Positions 6,720-13,442 of a stretch of DNA of 21,176 bases are shown here, in pieces. Position 1 is the stretch's first letter; every line of letters begins with the position of its first letter. The notes under the pieces are model-generated. The model was given only the letters and a program-made list of their open reading frames with translations, was not told the DNA's origin and did not search any database. The stretch spans positions 1 to 21,176 of the forward strand of contig CABROF010000036.1 of the NCBI GenBank assembly GCA_902472555.1, in the 5' to 3' direction. The DNA comes from UMGS1851 sp900555605 (GTDB lineage: Bacteria; Bacillota; Clostridia; UBA1212; UBA1255). A program made the translations under genes and the position numbers.

Positions 6720-9407
6720 TTACCCCTTCGACCGGGTACCCGAAAATTTAAATATTAGAAATACCGCAGCAGCCAGCACTGCAGCCCCGCATCCGGCAAT
6801 CATCAGCACCAGTACCGTATCTGAAAGTCCTTCCTGCATGTTGAAATCAATGCCGTCTGCAGTCATGCAGCGGAAATTGAATCTGTCATTCGGCGCAGTA
6901 TCTCCAAGGTCCATAAACTGCATGATATTTCCATCTGCAGTGGAATTGTCGCTCCATTTAAAATCAAAATTCATAGACGCTTTTTCCTGAATGCCGAGAT
7001 CCCTTTTATCGACTTTCATAAATAGAAAACATCCGTCAAGGGTATATTCTGCATCGCCGATCTTTTCCGCGCTCCATGCTGTTCCATCAAACCTTTCAAC
7101 GGCTGCACAGAGCCCCGTGCGGCTTCTATTAATCACATAATCATAGCCTTCCCATCCGGTTGCATGATTTTTATCAATATCAATATAGAGATTCATCCAA
7201 TTGCTGCCGTCGTCTATTACAATATCGTTTACTGTCTTTACCATAAAATAAATATATCGTTCATCCTGGCTGACCTTGGCATAATCAAAATCATTCCGTC
7301 CGGTTTTGTTGATATATCGATATGCCAGATCATAGGAAGGCTCATTGCGAAACGCCACATCGCCGATAGTATCCCGATACTCCGGGGAAACCTGATCCCA
7401 CCGGCTGATAGACGAATAGTCGTCAGGATCCATTTTTCCTTCTGCCTGTACGACAGGACCGAGCCCTTTAAATTTTCTTATATAATCAACCATTTGATAA
7501 TAGTAATTATCTCCAAACCCCACGCCGTCACGGATCTTCATTGGTTCCCCGTCGCGGCTGAACTCCGGATTAAACTGATCAATGTAAATGTAGCCGTCCA
7601 CAGCCGTATTGGCAAAATACGTATGTTCAGGTCCTTTGGGGCATCCGGCAATCCATTCATTCCAGCCGGTTATCATGATGACCTGCGGATCCATTGCAAT
7701 CGCCATTTCAAATTGAGAGGCAAAGCCGAGACCCAGCCCGGCTGTTTCTGACGTAAACGCAAAATCGTTTTTCCCGTTATTCGGCTGTACGCCTTTTACA
7801 TAGCTGCGTCCCTTGCTGGTCGACGGATGATGCCCCATGGCTACGGCTATCTGTTCAAAATTCCCATCAGGATCACGTCCCTGATACATATAATATTCTT
7901 TAGATTGCTCATCATATCTGATTTCCTGCAGCCAATTCCAGTAACCATTCTCATTTTTCCACGCCCAGCAGCCCCTCACGGTAAAATCCGTTAAGATTTC
8001 CCGCATTTCATCAGAAAGATTTGAGGTATTTCCGAAAATCAGCGGTTTTCCTTCCCATTTAAAAAAAAGCTCTTCATATTTATCATAATTTTCCGGCGCG
8101 TAAACTGTTCTCAACAGCTTCTTCATATGCGATTCAAGCCGTGTATCGTCATCTCCCGTAAGGAAGCAGATCTGCGGTGTCTGGCCGCCCTCTCTGCGGA
8201 TCTGCAGCCATGTATCAAAAAGCGTCAAATGTGCTTCATTGAATGTCTCGCTATTTGATATATCCAAGAAAATAAAATCCACACCGGCCGCCTGCAGCAT
8301 ATATGCGTGTTTTCTGTATACCCAAGCATCCGTGTTCCGATAATACCCGAAATACGGTTCCGACCAATATGCCTCTCCGCCTTTTTCTTTTAAATAGCTT
8401 TTCAGTCCCGCAATGCCTCTCTCCAGATAAATTCGGGTATTATCCTGGACATGAATTCCCGCTCCTGTAACACATAAAAAATAGAAAATGCCCACATATT
8501 TTTCATTCTTTGCCGGACCGGCCGCGTCTCCCACCGCAGTCGTGCGGTTAAGATCGTCCGTGGCTACCCAATTGGTATAATCGACGATTCTCTGACTGCT
8601 TTCGGGCAATGTTTGATCAATTTCCGTATAAGTAAACTTCAGATTATCTATGCAGATATTTCCCTGGTTCCGATGGATCCGTACATTCCAGAAGCCTGCA
8701 CAGTACAATGAGGCTGCGCCGCTTTGCGCCAATACTGCGCCGCCGCTGTCCTTCACGGTCAGCATGCTGTTATCGCCGTGATCAGTATATGCCACGCACG
8801 CCATCAGCTCTCCGCCGATCAGGAACTGTATCTCATCAACATAGTCGTTGACTTCGATTCGCTGGAAAGACGATAGATCTGCGCCGTGACTGATATCTAC
8901 AGAAAGGTCTGCCGCCACACTGGAAATCGTTAGGATATTCTTTTTCAGAAAAAACGTGATCCCCTTATCAGCGGCAGCAGCGTTTTCTTTTATGCCGCGT
9001 ACTCCAATCTCCAAGCAGCCGTCCTCGATGAGTGCGTCAAAGGATAAAAATCCCGGCTCAAAGCCATAGCGGTCGCCCAAATATTCAGCGCCGCCAATGG
9101 AAGCACTGGTATTATTTTTCACGGTTAAAGCGCCGTCCGCGAACACCATTTGTCCCTTTCTTTCGAGGGAAAGAAGCTCATTTTTGGCATAATATGCAGA
9201 ATCTGTCACAGAGAAATCCAATTCTGCGGTATGTCTTTTAGCGTCGACCCAATCATAGATTCCTTTCTGCGGACGTATCTCGGCGCCTCCGGAAAGATTG
9301 CCGGCAGCATCGCCGCCCGCAGCAAATCCTGTCAGTCCGCCGGACACAGATAGAATAAAAAATAAAAATGATGATAAAACACGCTGAAAATGATTAATAC
9401 GTTTCAT
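6720..9407 (-). CDS. Surface-anchored GH99-like glycoside hydrolase with CBM9-like module
   Basis: An 895-residue protein. Residues 1-30 are a signal peptide. Residues about 41-262 form a beta-rich concanavalin-like domain ending in ICIDNLKFTY. Residues about 300-655 form the catalytic TIM barrel: YVGIFYFL at 305-312, GVDFIFLDISNSETFNE at 375-391, and GWNEWIAG at 581-588, a block typical of GH99-like and GH71-type proteins. Residues about 685-850 resemble a CBM9-like/DOMON carbohydrate-binding domain (DERYIYFMVKT, YIDIDKNHATGWEGYDYVIN). A transmembrane helix lies at about 864-887, followed by a short basic tail. Known GH99 enzymes are endo-mannosidases/mannanases; the substrate here is unknown. 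The ATG at 9407 is chosen because it begins the signal peptide and has AGGTGAG just upstream. I saw no clear terminator after the stop. Confidence 0.85.
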   Translation of the reverse strand: MKRINHFQRVLSSFLFFILSVSGGLTGFAAGGDAAGNLSGGAEIRPQKGIYDWVDAKRHTAELDFSVTDSAYYAKNELLSLERKGQMVFADGALTVKNNTSASIGGAEYLGDRYGFEPGFLSFDALIEDGCLEIGVRGIKENAAAADKGITFFLKKNILTISSVAADLSVDISHGADLSSFQRIEVNDYVDEIQFLIGGELMACVAYTDHGDNSMLTVKDSGGAVLAQSGAASLYCAGFWNVRIHRNQGNICIDNLKFTYTEIDQTLPESSQRIVDYTNWVATDDLNRTTAVGDAAGPAKNEKYVGIFYFLCVTGAGIHVQDNTRIYLERGIAGLKSYLKEKGGEAYWSEPYFGYYRNTDAWVYRKHAYMLQAAGVDFIFLDISNSETFNEAHLTLFDTWLQIRREGGQTPQICFLTGDDDTRLESHMKKLLRTVYAPENYDKYEELFFKWEGKPLIFGNTSNLSDEMREILTDFTVRGCWAWKNENGYWNWLQEIRYDEQSKEYYMYQGRDPDGNFEQIAVAMGHHPSTSKGRSYVKGVQPNNGKNDFAFTSETAGLGLGFASQFEMAIAMDPQVIMITGWNEWIAGCPKGPEHTYFANTAVDGYIYIDQFNPEFSRDGEPMKIRDGVGFGDNYYYQMVDYIRKFKGLGPVVQAEGKMDPDDYSSISRWDQVSPEYRDTIGDVAFRNEPSYDLAYRYINKTGRNDFDYAKVSQDERYIYFMVKTVNDIVIDDGSNWMNLYIDIDKNHATGWEGYDYVINRSRTGLCAAVERFDGTAWSAEKIGDAEYTLDGCFLFMKVDKRDLGIQEKASMNFDFKWSDNSTADGNIMQFMDLGDTAPNDRFNFRCMTADGIDFNMQEGLSDTVLVLMIAGCGAAVLAAAVFLIFKFSGTRSKG

Positions 9408-9549
9408 AAACTCACCTATATCGTTTATAATATATAAATCCTCTTTTATGCTGTTTTTATTTAAATCAAATCTATATATGACTTTGTATTTTTCTGCACA
9501 TACGCAGCATTTTCCGCATTCAATTCTCATTTTATTCGCATTTTTAATT

Positions 9550-9578
9550 ATTATATAATAATATTCATATTTTTACAA
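9550..9578 (-). promoter_or_regulatory. Promoter of the GH99-like gene
   Basis: The minus strand reads TTGTAA, 17 bases, TATAAT in an AT-rich stretch. Transcription should begin near 9543, leaving an unusually long leader of about 136 bases before the start codon at 9407. I could not assign a riboswitch or a strong structure to that leader. Confidence 0.72.
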
Positions 9579-9627
9579 TAGTAAAAACGATCTTTTTTTG
9601 CAAAATAATATTTTCGCAATCCGCACA

Positions 9628-9656
9628 TTGACAGCCGGCGCAGGCTCCTCTATACT
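9628..9656 (+). promoter_or_regulatory. Promoter of the Lsa-type ABC-F gene
   Basis: TTGACA, 17 bases, TATACT: a perfect -35 and a near-perfect -10. Transcription should begin near 9663, about 305 bases before the ABC-F start codon. That long leader contains a candidate leader peptide (9814-9846) and an intrinsic terminator (9870-9902). A second tiny frame, MRKISC at 9691-9711 with GGGAG eight bases upstream, is also present. The promoter lies back to back with the minus-strand promoter at 9550-9578. Confidence 0.82.
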
Positions 9657-9813
9657 ATCTTTATCCACAGGCAGAATGGGAGTTGGGAAGATGCGGAAAA
9701 TTTCTTGCTGAATAAATTGCTTGCGAAAAGAATTTCGGTATCGCACAGAACGCTGCGGAAAGCAGGGCGGCGCTTGATTTGTTTTCGTATGCATAAGCAG
9801 GAAAGTGAACCGT

Positions 9814-9846
9814 ATGCAGCTGATTCTTTTTCGCCGGAACCGGTAA
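9814..9846 (+). CDS. Candidate leader peptide MQLILFRRNR
   Basis: A ten-codon frame in the leader, ending 23 bases before the terminator stem. A weak ribosome binding site, AGGAAAG, lies upstream at 9799-9805. It ends in R-R-N-R, which contains the Arg-X-Arg pattern known from drug-dependent ribosome arrest peptides. Bases 9815-9820 (TGCAGC), at its own start, are complementary to 9871-9876 in the 5' arm of the terminator, so an alternative antiterminating pairing is possible. Translation of this frame is inferred only from position and sequence. Confidence 0.4.
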   Translation: MQLILFRRNR

Positions 9847-9869
9847 TATGATAACGTACGTATTACACA

Positions 9870-9902
9870 GGCTGCAGGAAATTGCTTTTCTGCAGCCTTT
9901 TT
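9870..9902 (+). terminator. Attenuator-type intrinsic terminator in the ABC-F leader
   Basis: GGCTGCAG at 9870-9877 pairs perfectly with CTGCAGCC at 9890-9897 and is followed directly by TTTTT. No gene ends here. It lies between the promoter at 9628-9656 and the ABC-F start at 9968, so it should stop most transcripts before the gene unless it is disrupted. A GTAATA/TATTAC hairpin at 9843-9866 lies just upstream, and a GC-rich AGCCGC/GCGGCT hairpin lies just downstream before the ribosome binding site. Confidence 0.82.
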
Positions 9903-9967
9903 ATGTAAAATGGGAGCCGCCCGGGCGCGGCTTCTGCGGTTCCGGTGAGGAAACGAGGGAGTATACC

Positions 9968-11467
9968 ATGTCTTCTATACAGATTACAAACCTGACCTTT
10001 TCCTATGACGGCAGTTATGATACCATTTTTGACTCCGTCTCGCTGCGGCTCGATACTGATTGGAAGATCGGTTTTACGGGGAGAAACGGCCGCGGCAAAA
10101 CGACCTTTCTCAAGCTCCTGCTGGGAAAATATGAATACGCGGGATCGATCTCATACGAAAGCAGCCTTCGTTTTACCTATTTTCCCTTTTCCGTGGAGGA
10201 TCCCACGCAAAGCGCCGAAGCAGCAGTAGCTGCCGTCAGTCCGGATTCTGCCTTGTGGCAGCTGAAAAGGGAATGCGCGCTGCTGTCGCTGGATGAAGCG
10301 GTTTTGAAACGTCCTTTCGGCACGCTGTCTCCTGGAGAGCAGACAAAGCTTATGCTTGCCGCGCTGTTTTTAGACGACCGTCGTTATCTGCTGATCGACG
10401 AACCGACAAACCATCTCGATGCCCGGGCAAGAGCGATTGTCAGCGCATATCTGAATACAAAGAAGGGCTTTCTTCTGGTCTCCCACGACCGCTGCTTCCT
10501 GGATCAATGCGTGGATCATATTTTATCTATTCACAAGACGAAAATTGAGATACAAAAGGGAAATTTCAGTTCCTGGTGGTGCAATCAGGAACGGCAGACT
10601 CAATTTGAGCAAGCTGAAAATGAAAAGCTGGAAAGGGACATTGCACGGCTGTCAAGCGCTGCAAAACGGACCGCGGGCTGGTCAGACCGGCTGGAAAAAA
10701 CGAAATATGACAGTAAAAATTCCGGGTTAAGGCCGGACCGGGGATATATCGGCCACAAGTCCGCAAAAATGATGAAACGGGCAAAAAGCTTAGCCCGCAG
10801 GCAGGAAGCGGCAATCGCGGAAAAAGCGGCGCTGCTGAAAGACATCGAACGCAGCGACAGCCTGCGTATCATGCCCCTGTCCGCTCCGGCCTGCAAGCTG
10901 ATCACATTAAGCCATGTCTCTTTGTTTTATGGGGCACGACCGGTCTGCGAGAATCTTTGCTTAACGCTGAATCCAGGTGACCGCGTGGCGGTTTCCGGTG
11001 AAAACGGTTCCGGAAAGAGTACGCTTCTGAAATTTCTGCGGGGGGAAGACATCAGGTATACCGGCCGGCTTTATAAAACCCCGGGCCTGCGGATTTCCTA
11101 CGTTTCACAGGATACCTCGGCGCTTGGCGGTACACTGGCGGCCTATGCCCGTATGCGCGGTCTTGACGAAGGACTTTTCAAAGCAATTCTGAATAAGCTC
11201 GATTTTTCAAAAGCACAATTTGACAAAGATCTGCGGGACTTCAGCGCCGGGCAGAAAAAGAAAGTACTGATTGCCGGAAGCCTCTGTGAGCGCGCGCACC
11301 TGTATATTTGGGATGAACCGCTGAATTATATTGACGTCATCTCCCGCATACAGATAGAAACCCTGCTGCTTTCCTTCCAGCCGACGCTTTTATTCGTCGA
11401 GCATGACCCGGCCTTCCGCGCTGCAATTGCAACAGAGGTCCTGAATATCGGAAACGCCAGAGACTGA
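9968..11467 (+). CDS. Lsa-family ABC-F ribosome protection protein
   Basis: A 499-residue protein with two ATP-binding cassettes and no membrane segments, almost exactly the length of Lsa proteins (about 498). First cassette: Walker A GRNGRGKT at 38-45, signature LSPGEQ at 120-125, Walker B LLIDEPTNHLD at 141-151, switch His173. Second cassette: Walker A GENGSGKS at 344-351, signature FSAGQ at 425-429, Walker B LYIWDEP at 445-451, switch His479. The basic interdomain linker (about 200-300), with GYIGHKSAKMMKRAKS, matches the Lsa pattern. Lsa proteins remove lincosamides, streptogramin A and pleuromutilins from the 50S ribosome; which drugs this one affects is not known. The start at 9968 has GAGGGAG six bases upstream. 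An in-frame ATG at 9848 exists but lies before the terminator. Regulation by attenuation is likely from the leader. Confidence 0.92.
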   Translation: MSSIQITNLTFSYDGSYDTIFDSVSLRLDTDWKIGFTGRNGRGKTTFLKLLLGKYEYAGSISYESSLRFTYFPFSVEDPTQSAEAAVAAVSPDSALWQLKRECALLSLDEAVLKRPFGTLSPGEQTKLMLAALFLDDRRYLLIDEPTNHLDARARAIVSAYLNTKKGFLLVSHDRCFLDQCVDHILSIHKTKIEIQKGNFSSWWCNQERQTQFEQAENEKLERDIARLSSAAKRTAGWSDRLEKTKYDSKNSGLRPDRGYIGHKSAKMMKRAKSLARRQEAAIAEKAALLKDIERSDSLRIMPLSAPACKLITLSHVSLFYGARPVCENLCLTLNPGDRVAVSGENGSGKSTLLKFLRGEDIRYTGRLYKTPGLRISYVSQDTSALGGTLAAYARMRGLDEGLFKAILNKLDFSKAQFDKDLRDFSAGQKKKVLIAGSLCERAHLYIWDEPLNYIDVISRIQIETLLLSFQPTLLFVEHDPAFRAAIATEVLNIGNARD

Positions 11468-11548
11468 CGGATACCGGTTTTGAAGCTTCTGTTTGATATC
11501 GGAGCCGGATCCGCCCCTGCCCGCGCATTTTAAAAAATTTTTATACGT

Positions 11549-11577
11549 TGAACAATCCGGGGTTCATGAATCGTATT
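11549..11577 (+). promoter_or_regulatory. Possible ECF-type autoregulated promoter of the sigma factor gene
   Basis: TGAACA, 17 bases, CGTATT resembles ECF promoters, which typically combine an AAC core in the -35 with CGT in the -10. It overlaps the inverted repeat TGAAC/GTTCA (11549-11553 and 11562-11566). Transcription would begin only just before the AAAGGGGG ribosome binding site at 11585-11592, which is tight. Confidence 0.3.
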
Positions 11578-11602
11578 CCTAATGAAAGGGGGCAGCTGTC
11601 CG

Positions 11603-12118
11603 ATGTTCGATGCCGCAGGCCAGATCGAATTTGTTTTTGAACAATATGCAGAGCTCATTTTCCATGTTGCATATCAATACACCGGGCAAAAGGCCCAGGC
11701 AGAAGACATCACCCAGGATGTGTTTTTGAAATTGCTGCGCACAGCGGCGCAGTTTACGTCCCAAGAGCATTTGAAGGCATGGCTGATTCGTGTTGCCGTT
11801 AATCAAAGCAAGGACTATCTGCGCTCCGGCGCCGTAAGAAATACCCAGCCACTGACCGAAGAGATTGCAGCCCGGCACACCGCAGCTGCAGAAGAAGAGG
11901 CCTTTCTTTTTGATGATACGGATCGCTACGTCATGGAAAAGCTCGCCTGTCTTGATCCTAAATACCGCATAATCATCTATCTGTATTACTATGAAAACTA
12001 TAACAGCACGCAAATCGCAGATCTGATGGATATCAGCAGGAATACGGTAAACACTTGGCTGCGCCGCGCCCGCAAACGCCTGCGCATGGAGATGGAAGAC
12101 TGCGCGGATTGGAGGTAA
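11603..12118 (+). CDS. ECF-family RNA polymerase sigma factor
   Basis: A 171-residue protein with the two-domain layout of ECF sigma factors. Sigma region 2 spans about residues 8-75: the family-typical block AEDITQDVFLKL at 33-44, then LKAWLIRVAVNQSKDYLR. Region 4 spans about 112-165: LACLDPKYRIIIYLYYYENY, then the helix-turn-helix STQIADLMDISRNTVNTWLRRARKRL. It would direct RNA polymerase to a small regulon when freed from its partner. The ATG at 11603 is preferred to 11582 because AAAGGGGG lies 10 bases upstream and homology begins at MFDAAGQ. The gene for its probable anti-sigma factor starts five bases after its stop. The signal sensed is unknown. Confidence 0.93.
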   Translation: MFDAAGQIEFVFEQYAELIFHVAYQYTGQKAQAEDITQDVFLKLLRTAAQFTSQEHLKAWLIRVAVNQSKDYLRSGAVRNTQPLTEEIAARHTAAAEEEAFLFDDTDRYVMEKLACLDPKYRIIIYLYYYENYNSTQIADLMDISRNTVNTWLRRARKRLRMEMEDCADWR

Positions 12119-12123
12119 CCGCA

Positions 12124-13095
12124 ATGACCCGTAAGCAATACTGTAAAGCCATAAGTAAAATAAAGCCAGATCCGGCATTTCTGCAGCATACTGCGCATCG
12201 GCTGGCAGCACTGCAGCCCGCTGCAGAGGGACTGCCCGATCTGCAGATTGAAATGCATTCCCTGCAGCCGGATGAAGAGGAGCTTCCGCAGCAGCAAAGA
12301 AAATTATGCTGCAGGCGGCTGCCCTTTGCTGCTGCGGCAGCATGTCTCAGCGGTCTTTTGATTCTCTGCGCAGTCTTGATTCTTCCGCGCCTCAGTTGGA
12401 ATGCCGGCGGAAAAGACGGTCCAATTATGCATATTCCGGCAGAATCGCAGCCCCATGAAACGCAGACGCCTCTGCGGCATACCCCCGCATTGCATCATAC
12501 CCCTGCAGAAGGAGCTTCCGAATCCCCGGTATTGACATCTCCTATCGCAGAACCGACAAAAATGCCGGAGGTCACCACCGCTCCCCCTTTCGGCGTTGTG
12601 TTTACGGATTTTCTGACTCCGTTAGCGCTTAATCAGCCCGCCGGGCCGGACACAGATACAAATATTGATTTATATTATTTGCTTGCAGATAACGGTATGC
12701 TTACTTTGTACGGCGTCAGGCACGGCGTTACGCAGATTACAGCGCCCGACCACTTGCTGCGCTTCCAAACCAATCTTCCGGCCGATACGATCTATGTTCT
12801 GCCGTCAGGAGAAATCACTTATATCTTGGTCAATCAGTATATACCGGCGGATACCGTACCGGCATGTGCTGATACAGCCGCGGATGCCGGCGATATCTAT
12901 CAGGCCTCAGTCTGGTACTACCTTCCCGGCAGCGGATGGATTTGCGCATTTCAGACGAGTTCAGACAGAATCCTGACCCCGGAGGATATCCGGGGCGGGG
13001 GCGGCTGGATCCGGCCTCCGGGCGTTGGAAAGCTGATACAGCTTTTGAAATACGGATTCCAGACCGTGATATGCCTCGTCGTACAGCGGCTTTAA
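12124..13095 (+). CDS. Probable membrane-bound anti-sigma factor
   Basis: A 323-residue single-pass membrane protein encoded directly after the ECF sigma gene, with GGAGG overlapping the sigma stop codon. Residues 1-62 are cytoplasmic and polar, where sigma binding would occur; no zinc-binding HxxxCxxC motif is visible, so it is not a standard ZAS-type anti-sigma. A transmembrane helix lies at about 67-90. A Pro/Thr/His-rich spacer (about 100-160) leads to an extracytoplasmic domain at about 165-305 containing FLTPLALNQP and WYYLPGSGWICAFQTSSD. Role is inferred from context. The last 35 residues (after LTPEDIRG) look less protein-like, and an opposite-strand frame overlaps them, so a frameshift near the 3' end cannot be excluded. 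Confidence 0.72.
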   Translation: MTRKQYCKAISKIKPDPAFLQHTAHRLAALQPAAEGLPDLQIEMHSLQPDEEELPQQQRKLCCRRLPFAAAAACLSGLLILCAVLILPRLSWNAGGKDGPIMHIPAESQPHETQTPLRHTPALHHTPAEGASESPVLTSPIAEPTKMPEVTTAPPFGVVFTDFLTPLALNQPAGPDTDTNIDLYYLLADNGMLTLYGVRHGVTQITAPDHLLRFQTNLPADTIYVLPSGEITYILVNQYIPADTVPACADTAADAGDIYQASVWYYLPGSGWICAFQTSSDRILTPEDIRGGGGWIRPPGVGKLIQLLKYGFQTVICLVVQRL

Positions 13096-13442
13096 TTGGT
13101 CGTATACGATCTGCGCGTGCCGGCATGTGTAAATCCAAAGCGAAAGACAGGAAGGATTTTTTGGAAAAAACGAGGCACCGACGGCATTTTTCAACTCGGG
13201 AGTTTCAGCTGCGTGCGGAAGGAGCCATACAGGGGCAGACGTTTTCATCAAAATAATTGTATTCAGAATGTAACGAATCCGGATAACTTTATATCTGCAT
13301 TTATTCCTGCAGATTTCTCTTTTTTCAAATCAGCGGCGCTGTTGATTTGCTGCCGAAAAAAAGTTATAATCACTCCTGAATTGCAATGGCCGGGACAAGC
13401 TCCCGGCGGCAGCGGACAGGTGACCGGAAAAGGAGCTATGGT
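13096..13442 (+). other. 347-base gap: opposite-strand frame, leader and hairpin
   Basis: No gene is firmly supported here. A minus-strand frame at 12961-13251 (starting at TTG with no ribosome binding site) has plausible codon use and a protein-like centre (RHAQIVYDQLKPLYDEAYHG), but it overlaps the anti-sigma 3' end. Downstream are the methyltransferase promoter (13342-13370) and a GC-rich hairpin, GCCGGGA/TCCCGGC at 13389-13407, in the methyltransferase leader. No T-tract follows that hairpin, so it is not a simple terminator. Confidence 0.4.
13342..13370 (+). promoter_or_regulatory. Promoter of the double methyltransferase gene
   Basis: TTGATT, 17 bases, TATAAT. Transcription should begin near 13377, giving a leader of about 66 bases that contains the hairpin at 13389-13407 and the ribosome binding site AAAAGGAG. 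The gene therefore appears to be independently expressed. Confidence 0.78.

Noticed and set aside
9408..9530. Longer start of the GH99-like protein at 9530
   Set aside because: The signal peptide and ribosome binding site both point to 9407; the extension has no ribosome binding site.
9573..9794. Minus-strand frame of 73 codons in the gap
   Set aside because: It spans both divergent promoters, has no ribosome binding site and no recognisable motif.
9848..9967. In-frame N-terminal extension of the ABC-F protein from the ATG at 9848
   Set aside because: It lies across the terminator, has no ribosome binding site, and Lsa proteins begin at the position matching 9968.
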